Shown here piece after piece: positions 1 to 7,362 of a DNA stretch of 64,000 nt; the first letter of the stretch is position 1, and each line of letters starts with the position of its first letter. The notes under the pieces are model-generated. The model did not search any database and was not told the DNA's origin. It worked only from the letters and a program-made list of their open reading frames with translations. The position numbers were made by a program, and so were the translations under genes. Source of the DNA: Streptomyces ipomoeae 91-03 (lineage in GTDB: Bacteria > Actinomycetota > Actinomycetes > Streptomycetales > Streptomycetaceae); contig NZ_AEJC01000415.1 in NCBI RefSeq assembly GCF_000317595.1, positions 37,586 to 101,585 on the forward strand, given 5' to 3'.

Positions 1-829
1 CAGCGGCCTCACGAAGGGTGCCCATGTCACCGAGCAGTGGGCGGCGGACGAACTGGACGTCTCCCGTACGCCGGTGCGCAAGGCGATGCTCTTCCTGACC
101 GAGGTCGGCATCCTGGAGCGGGTCCCCAACCGCGGTTTCTTCCTCACCCGGGACGCGGGCACCCTCGGCCGGCCGGAGCTGGGCGAAGGCGACGACGTCG
201 AGCAGTCGGCGTACTTCGAGATCGCGGACGACTACGTCGGCGGGCGTTTCACCGGTTCCTTCACGGCGGCGGACATCGGCCGCCGCTACCGGCTCACGCC
301 CCGTCAGGCCGACCGGGTGCTGTCCCGGATGGAGAACGAGGATCTGGTACGGCGCAAGGCGGGCGGCCGGGGCTGGGAGTTCCAGCACGCCATGGCCGGC
401 GTCGACGCACACGACCAGAGCTACCGGTTCCGGATGATCATCGAGCCCGCCGCGCTCCTCGAACCGGGCTTCGCCGTGGACGCCGAGGCCTTCGCACGTC
501 ATCGGCAGCAGCAGGAGGCCCTGTTGCGCGGGGACATCCTGCTGCTGCCGCGGGGCGAGCTGTTCCAGGTCAACGCCTCGTTCCACGAGATGGTGGTGGG
601 CTGCTCCGGCAACCAGTTCCTGCTCGACGCCGTACGCCGCCAGAACCGGCTGCGCCGTCTGATCGAGTACCGCCACCAGGTCGACCGCTCCCGCCTCGCC
701 AACCAGGCCCGTGAGCATCTGAGGCTCCTCGACCTGATCGAGAGCGGGGACCTGAAGGAGGCGTCCGCCTTCCTGAGCGCGCACCTGAACAAGGTGCGGA
801 TCATCAAGACGGGCATCAGCGACATCTGA
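1..829 (+). CDS. GntR-family regulator with FCD domain, 5' end outside window
   Basis: The frame is open from base 2, so the start codon lies left of the window; about 275 residues are visible. The N-terminus is a GntR winged helix-turn-helix (the stretch with SRTPVRKA is the recognition region). A second winged-helix-like segment follows (FTAADIGRRYRLTPRQADRV), and then a helical FCD ligand-binding domain containing FHEMVVGCSGNQ and ending in an EHL...DLKEASAFLSAHL helix. FCD regulators usually respond to organic acids and repress a neighbouring catabolic gene. The next gene on the same strand is an aconitase relative, and two palindromes resembling FCD-type sites lie between them, so regulation of that gene is a reasonable inference. 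The second HTH-like segment is unusual for the family. Stop is TGA at 827-829. Confidence 0.85.
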   Translation, partial: SGLTKGAHVTEQWAADELDVSRTPVRKAMLFLTEVGILERVPNRGFFLTRDAGTLGRPELGEGDDVEQSAYFEIADDYVGGRFTGSFTAADIGRRYRLTPRQADRVLSRMENEDLVRRKAGGRGWEFQHAMAGVDAHDQSYRFRMIIEPAALLEPGFAVDAEAFARHRQQQEALLRGDILLLPRGELFQVNASFHEMVVGCSGNQFLLDAVRRQNRLRRLIEYRHQVDRSRLANQAREHLRLLDLIESGDLKEASAFLSAHLNKVRIIKTGISDI

Positions 830-900
830 ACACCCGGGCTCCACTCCGAGGCCGCCCATCCCCTCGCACGCCGCTCGTGGAATCAGCACGCGTCCAGCGG

Positions 901-927
901 TTGTATCAACAATCACATTGAGACAAT
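901..927. promoter_or_regulatory. Candidate GntR/FCD operators upstream of aconitase-like gene
   Basis: Two perfect short inverted repeats sit in a locally A/T-rich stretch: TTGT-ATCA-ACAA at 901-912 and ATTG-AGA-CAAT at 917-927. FCD-type GntR proteins commonly bind TTGT..ACAA-type palindromes. The sites lie about 60 bases before the chosen start of the downstream gene and directly downstream of the regulator gene. Binding is inferred only. Confidence 0.4.
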
Positions 928-983
928 ATGAGGCCGTCGCAAGCTCGTCGGCATCTCGCCGCGCCTCAGGACAGCAGGGGACC

Positions 984-2519
984 ATGAACGCTGACCGCAC
1001 CGCCGTGCTCACCGTCGAGGGCCGTTCGTACGGCTATCAGCCCCTCGACCGGATCCTGCGGACCGCGGAGCTGGACGCACTGCCGTACGCGATACGCGTG
1101 CTGCTGGAGAACGTGGCCCGTCGGGCGCCGGAGGCACTCGCGGGCGTGGTGAGCCGGGCCCGGGCCGGGAGCGGCGCGTGCGAGGTCCCGGTGCGTCCGA
1201 ACCGGATCATGCTGCACGACACGACCTGTCTGCCCGCCCTCGCCGACTTCGCCGCCCTGCGCGACAGCGTCGCGGAGCTGGGCGGCGACCCGGAGCGGCT
1301 GCAGCCGTCGATCCCCGTGGATCTGACCGTCGACCACTCCGTGATCGTCGAGGAGTACGGCCGCGCCGACGCCGTCGAGCGCAATCTGCTGATCGACTTC
1401 CGCCGCAACGGCGAGCGGTACGAGATGGTCAAGTGGGCCGAGCGCAGCGTGCGGAACTTCCGTGTCGTGCCGCCGGGAACCGGCATCATCCACCAGGTCA
1501 ACATGGAGGCGCTGGCCCGGGTCGTCTGGCAGGACACCCCGGCCGACGGCGGCCCGCCGATGCTGCACCCGGACCTGCTGGTCGCCACCGACAGCCACAC
1601 GCCGATGATCAACGCCCTGGGTGTGGTCGGCTGGGGCGTCGGCGGTCTCGAAGGCCAGGCCGCCATGCTGGGCGAACCGGTCACCATCCCCTACCCGGAC
1701 GTGGTCGGCGTCCGCCTCACCGGAAAGCTCCGGCAGGGCGTCGGCGCCACCGACCTCGCCCTCACCCTGACCGAACTGCTGCGTGCGACGGGCGTGGTGA
1801 ACAAGTTCGTCGAGTTCTGCGGCGACGGCGTCACCACCGATCACATCTCGCCCGCCGGTGCCATTCCCGCCCGCAGTGCGGCCGGACAGTGGCTCACCGA
1901 GCGTGGAGTCGCCCGCCGCGACCTCAACCAGTACTCCACGCGCCGCAGCAACCACGAGGTCATGCTGCGCGGCGCCTTCACCAACGCGGCCGTCACCAAC
2001 CTGCTGCTGGACCACGACTCCGTTGCGCGGCCGGGGCCGGGCGGCCACGCCCGCACGGCGGACGGCGCCCACGTCCTGCCCGTCCACCAGGCCGCGCCGA
2101 CCTACCGGGAGGCGGGCCACGACCTGGTCGTCGTCGCCGGGCGGAACCACGGGGCGGGGTCCAGCCGGGACTGGGCGGCCAAGGCCCAGGCGCTGCTGGG
2201 GGTGCGGGCCGTCATCGCCGAGTCGTACGAGCGCATCCACCGCAGCAATCTGATCGGCATGGGTGTGCTGCCGCTGGAGTTCGCCGAGGGCGACCACGCG
2301 TCGTCGTACCCGTTCACCGGGGAGCGGGAGCTTTCCTTCGAAGGGCTCGACGGCCTGACCGTGGGCACGAACCGCGTCACCCTCCACCTGCGCGGACCGG
2401 ACGGCCGGCACACCACCGCGGGACTGCGGCTGCGGGTCTTCTCCCGTCAGGAGCTGGAGTACCTCCGGCACGGGGGCATCCTGCCGTACGTGGTCCGCCG
2501 CGCCCTCGCCTCGTCGTGA
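984..2519 (+). CDS. Aconitase-family protein with internal deletion of the Fe-S half
   Basis: The 511-residue product aligns by eye with the N-terminal part of AcnA-type aconitases (HDTTCLPALADFAALRD, IPVDLTVDHSVIVEEYG, PPGTGIIHQVNMEALA, ATDSHTPMINALGVVGWGVGGLE). It then jumps, at VEFCGDGV, straight to the C-terminal swivel domain (TTDHISPAGAIPARS, NHEVMLRGAF, GRNHGAGSSRDWAAK). Normal members are about 850-900 residues long, so roughly 350 residues are missing. The lost part holds the TSCTNTSNP and CTTCIGNSG segments that supply the three cysteine ligands of the [4Fe-4S] cluster. Both flanks stay in frame and well conserved. The product therefore cannot be an ordinary hydratase; it may be a relic or have a non-enzymatic role. 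ATG 984 was chosen because AGGGG lies just upstream and the family homology starts there. Confidence 0.8.
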   Translation: MNADRTAVLTVEGRSYGYQPLDRILRTAELDALPYAIRVLLENVARRAPEALAGVVSRARAGSGACEVPVRPNRIMLHDTTCLPALADFAALRDSVAELGGDPERLQPSIPVDLTVDHSVIVEEYGRADAVERNLLIDFRRNGERYEMVKWAERSVRNFRVVPPGTGIIHQVNMEALARVVWQDTPADGGPPMLHPDLLVATDSHTPMINALGVVGWGVGGLEGQAAMLGEPVTIPYPDVVGVRLTGKLRQGVGATDLALTLTELLRATGVVNKFVEFCGDGVTTDHISPAGAIPARSAAGQWLTERGVARRDLNQYSTRRSNHEVMLRGAFTNAAVTNLLLDHDSVARPGPGGHARTADGAHVLPVHQAAPTYREAGHDLVVVAGRNHGAGSSRDWAAKAQALLGVRAVIAESYERIHRSNLIGMGVLPLEFAEGDHASSYPFTGERELSFEGLDGLTVGTNRVTLHLRGPDGRHTTAGLRLRVFSRQELEYLRHGGILPYVVRRALASS

Positions 2520-2612
2520 ACGCCGTGCGCGGGGAAAGGAGATCCCTCCGCGATGAGCCACACAGCAACCGGTGAACCGGTTTTCGGTCGACCGCCGGGC
2601 GTGGCCCCCGGC

Positions 2613-2830
2613 TCAGCCGCGGCCGAGCCGGGCCCGCAACCGGCGGGTCGCCGAGTCCATACGGGTCGGCACGGCGGCCCGTGCGGCGCGGGGTCCTTGG
2701 TCCTCACGGCCGTCAGGACGGCCTCGTGCTCGCCGGGCCGGCCGTCCCCGGGCTCGCGGATGTTCTGCCGGATCCACACGGCGACCAGCGTCTCCAGTCG
2801 GGCCTGGAGACCGGCCGGGGCGCTGTTGAC
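2613..2830 (-). pseudogene. Remnant of a GntR/FCD regulator, frameshifted
   Basis: On the minus strand one frame reads LETLVAVWIRQNIREP, then EHEAVLTAVRTKDP. At about 2686-2690 the match moves to another frame reading ARAAVPTRMDSATRRLRARL, with a TGA at 2613-2615. Joined together these form the typical C-terminal helices of an FCD domain (EHEAVL..VR..DP..ARAA...H/RM..A..RLR). No N-terminal DNA-binding part is present upstream. It is probably a decayed copy of a regulator like the one at the left edge of the window. Confidence 0.5.
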
Positions 2831-3013
2831 TCCACGCCGGGAGCCCGGTCCGGCACGAGGGCCAGGAGATCAACCTGCTGATCCGGCCCGAGGACTGCCT
2901 GCCGTACCCGGCGACGGCCTGACCGGCTCACCCCCGGCCGGGCTGCGGCGGAGGTGCCACCGCCGAGTACACCGCGGTCGGCATCCCGACTGATCCGCGC
3001 CTGCCGACCAGGG
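2831..3013 (+). other. Intergenic DNA with a possible 3' gene tail
   Basis: This stretch between the FCD remnant and the operator pair holds no complete gene. One plus-strand frame ends with QEINLLIRPEDCLPYPATA and a TGA near 2922-2924, which looks protein-like but was not recognised. It could be the tail of another decayed gene. The rest shows nothing convincing. Confidence 0.3.
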
Positions 3014-3066
3014 TTAGAACGATCGTTATAAGAGGGTGTAGCCTGCGGTTATAACGATCGCCTTAG
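3014..3066. promoter_or_regulatory. Paired TetR-type operators upstream of tautomerase-like gene
   Basis: TTAGAACGATCGTTATAA at 3014-3031 is an 18-base palindrome with one mismatched pair. TTATAACGATCGCCTTAG at 3049-3066 shares the left half and core. The centres are 35 bases apart. The second site overlaps the AGGAGG ribosome binding site of the gene starting at 3076. The same paired arrangement, with the same 35-base spacing, occurs at 6837-6889 next to the tetR gene, so both promoters probably belong to one small regulon. Confidence 0.6.
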
Positions 3067-3075
3067 GAGGCAGCC

Positions 3076-3552
3076 GTGACCGTCATCACCGTGAACACCG
3101 CGAAGGGCCGTCTGAGCCCCGAGCAGCGCCGGACGCTGGCCGAGACCCTGACGGACGCCGTTCTGGTGCCCGAGGTCGGCCAGTTCGCGCCGGCCGCCCG
3201 GCCCGGGTTCCAGGTGCACTTCGTGGAGCGCGAGGCCGACATGATGGCCATCGGCGGTCGCCTGGTGGCGGACGCCGGGCCGGAGGTCGACGTGATGATG
3301 ATCGATGTGGCGGTCATGGACGGGGACTGGCGCCAGGAGGTCCGGACCGAGGTCATCGAGCGTGTCCTGGCCGCGATGGCCGCCGCCTGCGGGGTCGAGA
3401 AGCCGTTGCCCACCTGGTGGGTGAACTTCCGCACCATCGACGAGGGGAGCTGGGGTTCCAGCGGCGGCGTCCTGTCGGTCCTGGCCCTTCTCGACAGCGG
3501 CGTGTTCACGGAGGAGAAGGCCAGGGCGATCCGGGCGGCCGTCGGCGCCTGA
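3076..3552 (+). CDS. Tautomerase-superfamily protein lacking the N-terminal proline
   Basis: The product is a 158-residue protein. The N-terminus (ITVNTAKGRLSPEQRRTLAETLTDAVL) is the beta-alpha unit of the 4-oxalocrotonate tautomerase superfamily. A second, more divergent unit follows (VDVMMIDVAVMDGDWRQEVRTEVIERVLAAMAAACG), so this looks like a fused two-unit member. Active family members use Pro1 as the catalytic base; here the residue after Met is Thr, so classical tautomerase chemistry is doubtful. The GTG start at 3076 has a strong AGGAGG five bases upstream. It stands alone on the plus strand and probably responds to the TetR regulator at 6228-6818, because the promoter carries the same operator pair. 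Confidence 0.7.
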   Translation: MTVITVNTAKGRLSPEQRRTLAETLTDAVLVPEVGQFAPAARPGFQVHFVEREADMMAIGGRLVADAGPEVDVMMIDVAVMDGDWRQEVRTEVIERVLAAMAAACGVEKPLPTWWVNFRTIDEGSWGSSGGVLSVLALLDSGVFTEEKARAIRAAVGA

Positions 3553-3555
3553 GGC

Positions 3556-3720
3556 ACCGCGCCTGGCGGGTGACGCACGGCGGGTGGCGCACGGCGGTGG
3601 CGCACGGCCACGATCATCCTCAGGCCGACAACGACCGCCCCACGATCACCCTCAGGCCGGCGGCGCGCACCCCCCGGTCACCTTCAGGCCGGCAGCGCGC
3701 GCCCCAGGATCCCGTTCAGG
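3556..3720. repeat. Degenerate tandem repeats at 3' end of AidB-like gene
   Basis: Two families of short repeats fill the gap between the convergent genes. At 3564-3608 a unit near GGCGGGTGGCGCACGGC recurs about three times. At 3609-3720 a unit of roughly 33-36 bases built on ACGATCACCCTCAGGCCGGC recurs three to four times with drift. The last copy is the coding end of the AidB-like gene, so its 3' terminus appears to have been copied outward. Confidence 0.6.
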
Positions 3721-5339
3721 TCGGCGGTGTTCGGCAGGGTGCCGAAGGAATGGCCCCAGTCGCCGCCGAGTCGAGTCGCGCAGAAGGCGTCGGCGACGGC
3801 GGCCGGGGCGTGCCGGACCAGCAGGGAGGCCTGCAGGGTCAGGGCCATGTGCTCCACCAGGCGGCGGGCGCCCGTCTGGTCGGCCCCGCGCAACTCGTCC
3901 TTCAGGCGGGCCACAGCGGCATCCAGGCGGGTGTCCGCGCCCTGAGGCACCGCGAGTTCGGCGAACAGGGCGTCGGCGGTGCCGGGCTCACGGGTCAACG
4001 CCCGCAGGACGTCGAGGGCGTTGACGTTGCCGGAGCCCTCCCAGATCGACGCCAGGGGTGCCTCCCGGTAGTGGCGGGGCATGCCCGACTCCTCGACGTA
4101 GCCGTTGCCGCCGAAGCACTCCAGGGCCTCCGCGGTGAAGGCCGGGCCGCGCTTGGTCACCCAGTACTTGGCGACGGCGGTGGCGATCCGCCGGAACATC
4201 CTCTCGCCCGCGTCCCCGCGCAGACCCCGATCGGCCGCGCCGGCCAGCCGCAGGGTCAGGGTCGTGGCCGCCTCGGACTCCAGCGCGAGATCGGCCAGAA
4301 CGTTGCGCATCAGCGGCTGGTCCAACAGCCGGGCACCGAAAGCACTGCGGTGGCCGGCGTGGTGGCCCGCCTCGACGAGGGTCTTGCGCATCAGCGCCGC
4401 CGTGCCCATCACACAGTCGAGCCGGGTGCAGTTGACCATCTCGATGATGGTCTTCACCCCCTGCCCCTCGGGCCCCACGCGCCAGGCGACGGTGCCGTCG
4501 AACTCCGGCTCCGAGGACGCGTTGGAACGGTTGCCCAGCTTGTCCTTGAGGCGCTGGATGCGGAAGGTGTTGCGGCTGCCGTCGGGCAGGACGCGCGGCA
4601 CCAGGAAGCAGGTCAGGCCGTCCGGCGCCTGGGCGAGCACGAGGAACAGGTCGCACATGGGTGCCGACGTGAACCACTTGTGCCCGCGCAGGGTGTACAT
4701 GCCGGGCTCGGCGCCGGGCGTGGCCGTCGTGGTGTTCGTACGGACGTCGCTGCCGCCCTGCTTCTCGGTCATCCCCATCCCGGCGAGCAGCCCGCGCTTC
4801 TCGGTGGGCACCCGCAGGCCGGGGTCGTACTCCCGGCCGGTCAGCAGGGGTTCGTACACGGCGGCCAGCTCCGGCTGCCGGCGCAGCGCGGGCACCACCG
4901 CGTACGTCATCGCCGTGGGGCAGCTGTGCCCGGCGTCGGTGTGTCCCCAGACCAGCGCGCCCGCGATACGGGCGACATGCGCGCCGGGGCGGCCGTCCGC
5001 CCAGGGCGCGCCCGCCAGGCCCTCGCCCACCGCGACCCGCATCAGATGGTGCCAGCTGGGGTGGAAGTCGACCTCGTCGATCCGGTTGCCGTAGCGGTCG
5101 TGGGTGCGCAGCTCCGGTTCGTACCGGTTGGCCTGCTCGGCCCACTCCTGTGCCTCGGCGCTGCCGGCGGTGCGGCCCAGGCGTCGGACGTCGTCCTCGG
5201 CCCACTGAGCGCCCTCCCTGCGCAGCCCCTCCAGCAGGGCCGCGTCGTCGGACGCGTCGTAGGGGGTCAGGGGCGGGGGCTGGTTGGTGACGTCGTGCGT
5301 GGCGTACTGCGGCCGGTCGTGCGCGAGTATCGAGACCAT
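3684..5339 (-). CDS. AidB-like acyl-CoA dehydrogenase
   Basis: The product has 551 residues, close to the about 540 of AidB. Visible family signatures are GMGMTEKQGGSDVRTN (FAD/substrate region, about residue 190), GHKWFTSAPMCDLFLVL (about 220), RIQRLKDKLGNRSNASSE (about 265) and ECFGGNGYVEESGMPR (about 410). AidB-type proteins are FAD-containing members of the acyl-CoA dehydrogenase superfamily; E. coli AidB is linked to the alkylation response and binds DNA. The physiological substrate is not known. The gene is divergent from the PaaX-family regulator with only 75 bases between the starts, an arrangement I recall from other streptomycetes. ATG 5339 has no strong Shine-Dalgarno sequence. The 3' end is followed by tandem repeats. 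Confidence 0.88.
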   Translation of the reverse strand: MVSILAHDRPQYATHDVTNQPPPLTPYDASDDAALLEGLRREGAQWAEDDVRRLGRTAGSAEAQEWAEQANRYEPELRTHDRYGNRIDEVDFHPSWHHLMRVAVGEGLAGAPWADGRPGAHVARIAGALVWGHTDAGHSCPTAMTYAVVPALRRQPELAAVYEPLLTGREYDPGLRVPTEKRGLLAGMGMTEKQGGSDVRTNTTTATPGAEPGMYTLRGHKWFTSAPMCDLFLVLAQAPDGLTCFLVPRVLPDGSRNTFRIQRLKDKLGNRSNASSEPEFDGTVAWRVGPEGQGVKTIIEMVNCTRLDCVMGTAALMRKTLVEAGHHAGHRSAFGARLLDQPLMRNVLADLALESEAATTLTLRLAGAADRGLRGDAGERMFRRIATAVAKYWVTKRGPAFTAEALECFGGNGYVEESGMPRHYREAPLASIWEGSGNVNALDVLRALTREPGTADALFAELAVPQGADTRLDAAVARLKDELRGADQTGARRLVEHMALTLQASLLVRHAPAAVADAFCATRLGGDWGHSFGTLPNTADLNGILGRALPA

Positions 5340-5347
5340 ACGGCGAG

Positions 5348-5410
5348 TATTACACCATCTCTGCGACTGACGCCATCATGTAACACGCATGGAAGGCCCG
5401 TACAGTACGG
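5348..5410. promoter_or_regulatory. Divergent promoter region with two inverted repeats
   Basis: TATTACA at 5348-5354 and TGTAACA at 5379-5385 form a near inverted repeat with a 24-base spacer. CCGTAC-A-GTACGG at 5398-5410 is a perfect palindrome ending four bases before the PaaX-type gene. The palindrome overlaps a TACAGT box that could be a -10 element. Either could be an autoregulatory operator controlling both divergent genes. Confidence 0.4.
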
Positions 5411-5414
5411 AGTC

Positions 5415-6167
5415 ATGCAGATGAAGGCACCGCGGCGGCCGGCCGAGCTCCAACTGCGGCCGCTTTCCGCGCGGTCGGTCGTCCTGAGTCTTCTGCTGGG
5501 CACGCATCCGCCCGAGCTGCCGGTCAAGGAGCTGGTGCGCCGTGTGGAGCCCTTCGGTGTCGCCGGGTCCACCGTGCGGGCGGCGCTCAGCCGGATGGTG
5601 TCGGCCGGGGATCTGCGGCGCACGGACACCGTCTACCGCCTCAGCGACCGGCTGCTGGAGCGCCAGCGGCGCCAGGACGAGGCCGTGCATCCCGAGACCC
5701 TGCCGTGGAACGGCGACTGGGAGATGGTCGTCGTCACCGGCACCGGCCGCGAAGCCGCCGAGCGCGCCGAACTCCGCGCCCGGCTGACCGCGCTACGGCT
5801 CGCCGAACTGCGCGAGGGCGTCTGGCTGCGCCCCGTCAATCTGCGCCGCGACCGGCCGCCGGCCCTGGGCCCGACGGTCCAGCACTTCACCACCCGCCCC
5901 GGCCGGCCCGCCGACGAGCTGGCCGCGAGCCTGTGGCCCCTGGACACCTGGGCCGCCACCGCCGAAGCGCTGCTCGCGCACATCGAGCACACCCGCCGAC
6001 CCGCCGACCGCTTCACCGCCCTCGCGGCAGCCGTACGGCACCTGCTGGCCGACCCCGTTCTGCCCACCGAGCTCCTGCCCGCCGACTGGCCGGGCCCCGG
6101 GCTCCGGGCCATGTACGCGGACTACCGACGGGAGCTGGCCGAGGAGGGACCGGGGCACGCCGACTGA
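5415..6167 (+). CDS. PaaX-family transcriptional regulator
   Basis: The product has 250 residues. An N-terminal winged helix (residues about 15-70, with LPVKELVRRVEPFG and STVRAALSRMVSAGDL) is followed by a central PaaX domain (WNGDWEMVVVTGTG) and a C-terminal helical domain (FTALAAAVRHLLADPVLPTELLPADWPG), in the order found in PaaX. E. coli PaaX represses phenylacetate catabolism by sensing phenylacetyl-CoA. Streptomyces relatives are often beside acyl-CoA dehydrogenases, as here. The likely target is the divergent AidB-like gene. ATG 5415 was chosen because family homology starts there and GGAG lies a few bases upstream. Confidence 0.88.
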   Translation: MQMKAPRRPAELQLRPLSARSVVLSLLLGTHPPELPVKELVRRVEPFGVAGSTVRAALSRMVSAGDLRRTDTVYRLSDRLLERQRRQDEAVHPETLPWNGDWEMVVVTGTGREAAERAELRARLTALRLAELREGVWLRPVNLRRDRPPALGPTVQHFTTRPGRPADELAASLWPLDTWAATAEALLAHIEHTRRPADRFTALAAAVRHLLADPVLPTELLPADWPGPGLRAMYADYRRELAEEGPGHAD

Positions 6168-6186
6168 GCCCGGGCGCGGCCCGGGC
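6168..6186. terminator. GC-rich hairpin after PaaX-type gene
   Basis: Two copies of GCCCGGGC separated by GCG begin at the base after the stop codon and can pair as an 8-bp stem. It lies between convergent genes, so it may terminate transcription in both directions. There is no U-tract, which is usual in high-GC actinomycetes. Confidence 0.45.
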
Positions 6187-6191
6187 GGTCG

Positions 6192-6249
6192 GCTCTCGTC
6201 GGGCCGGGCGGTTCAGTGCCGCTCTCGTCAGGCTTGGCGGTTCAGCGCC
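6192..6249. repeat. 29-base tandem duplication across the tetR 3' end
   Basis: 6192-6220 and 6221-6249 are adjacent 29-base copies beginning GCTCTCGTC and ending TTCAGYGCC, with four differences. The second copy contains the last codons and stop of the TetR gene; the first lies outside it. Confidence 0.75.
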
Positions 6250-6818
6250 GCGGTGAGCAGGGCTTCCATCTGCTGTGCCACGTGGTCCAGGGGCCGGATG
6301 TCGCGCTTGGCGCGGCACATGGCGATGGCGCCCTCGGCCGAGGCCACGACGAGGGTGGCGAGGGCGGGGGCCTGTGCGGGGTCGGCGCCGTGGGCGCGCA
6401 GGGCGTCGGCGAGAAGCCGCTCCCAGCTGTCGAACGCCTCGGCGGCGGCGAGGACGGCCGGGGGGATCTCGTCGGCCGGGGGTTCCTCGACGGAGACGGC
6501 CAGTACGGGGCAGCCGGCGCGGAACTCGCTCTTCACGACGATGCCGCGCCAGAGGGCGAGGAAGGCGCGCAGTCCCTGGACGGGGCCGGCTTCCAGCTCT
6601 TCGCGCAGTATGCGGGCGACGGTCGTGCCCCCGTGGCGCACCGCCTCGGTGGCCACCTGCTGCTTGCCCCCGGGGAAGTAGTGGTAGGTCGAGCCGAGGG
6701 GCGCCTTGGCGTGTTTGGCCAGCTCCCGGATGCTCGTGGCGTTCAGGCCGCGCCTGCTGATCATGTCGGCGGCACCGGCCACGATGCGCTCACGGGACGG
6801 CGCGCTGGGTTCGGCCAA
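6228..6818 (-). CDS. TetR-family regulator (LmrA/YxaF-like)
   Basis: The product has 196 residues. The N-terminal HTH (residues about 20-52) contains GLNATSIRELAKHAKAPLGS and the YHYFPGGK motif, which marks the LmrA/YxaF subgroup of TetR proteins; the rest is the helical ligand-binding domain. It is divergent from the tautomerase-dehydrogenase operon at 6931, with 112 bases between the starts. Two palindromic sites in that gap (6837-6854 and 6872-6889) are good operator candidates. The same pair occurs at 3014-3066, so this protein probably represses itself, the adjacent operon and the tautomerase-like gene at 3076. The ligand is unknown. Confidence 0.9.
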   Translation of the reverse strand: MAEPSAPSRERIVAGAADMISRRGLNATSIRELAKHAKAPLGSTYHYFPGGKQQVATEAVRHGGTTVARILREELEAGPVQGLRAFLALWRGIVVKSEFRAGCPVLAVSVEEPPADEIPPAVLAAAEAFDSWERLLADALRAHGADPAQAPALATLVVASAEGAIAMCRAKRDIRPLDHVAQQMEALLTAALNRQA

Positions 6819-6836
6819 GACCGTGCTCCCTTCTGG

Positions 6837-6889
6837 CTATATCGACCGTCATAGTCTAGCGTGATCGCTGCTTATAACGATCGTCATAG
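6837..6889. promoter_or_regulatory. Paired TetR operators in divergent promoter
   Basis: CTATATCGACCGTCATAG (6837-6854) and TTATAACGATCGTCATAG (6872-6889) are imperfect palindromes sharing the CGTCATAG half. Their centres are 35 bases apart, exactly as in the pair at 3014-3066. The first site lies 19 bases before the tetR start and the second 42 bases before the tautomerase start. Confidence 0.6.
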
Positions 6890-6930
6890 GACGATCTCCG
6901 AAACACAGGAAGACCGAGGGAGACTTCGTC

Positions 6931-7362
6931 ATGCCGATGATCCGGCTCACCGCCCCCGCTGGTTCGCTGACCGAGGAGGGCCGCGAGAAGGTCCGGCGCG
7001 AGCTGGCCGGTGTGCTGCTGCGCTGGGAGGGGGCGCCCGACACGGCGTTCTTCCGCGCCCAGGCGTGGAGCTATCTGGTGGAGCTGCCCGAGGGGGCCCA
7101 GACCACCGCCGAGGACGACGCGCCACGGTTCCTGGTGGAGGTGACGGTGCCGCAGGGGGCGCTGTCCGAGCGGCGCAAGGCCGGGCTGGTCGAGGAGGCC
7201 ACGAAGACGGTCCTCGGCGCCGCCGGGCTCTCCCAGGACGACGCCCTGCGCGTGTGGGTGCTGGTGCACGAGCAGCCCGACGGCACCTGGGGCGCCGGTG
7301 GCTCCGTGATCCGCTACGCCGACCTCGTGGCGCTGGCGAAGGGGCAGCGGGGCGATGCGTGA
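6931..7362 (+). CDS. Tautomerase-superfamily protein with Pro1
   Basis: The product has 143 residues with two 4-oxalocrotonate-tautomerase-like units: MPMIRLTAPAGSLTEEGREKV at the N-terminus and FLVEVTVPQGALSERRKAGL from about residue 70. Pro1, the catalytic base of the superfamily, is present after Met. Two-unit members include dehalogenases and decarboxylases as well as tautomerases, so the reaction cannot be assigned. The ATG is preceded by GAGGGAG at good spacing. It overlaps the following dehydrogenase gene by 8 bases, so the two are translationally coupled, and the promoter carries TetR operator candidates. Confidence 0.78.
   Translation: MPMIRLTAPAGSLTEEGREKVRRELAGVLLRWEGAPDTAFFRAQAWSYLVELPEGAQTTAEDDAPRFLVEVTVPQGALSERRKAGLVEEATKTVLGAAGLSQDDALRVWVLVHEQPDGTWGAGGSVIRYADLVALAKGQRGDA

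Noticed and set aside
2520..3013. Small plus-strand open frames in this gap as genes
   Set aside because: They lack ribosome binding sites and conserved motifs and overlap a minus-strand FCD remnant, which explains the coding-like composition.
3417..5414. Upstream extension of the PaaX-type frame
   Set aside because: It runs antisense through the AidB-like gene. PaaX homology begins at ATG 5415.
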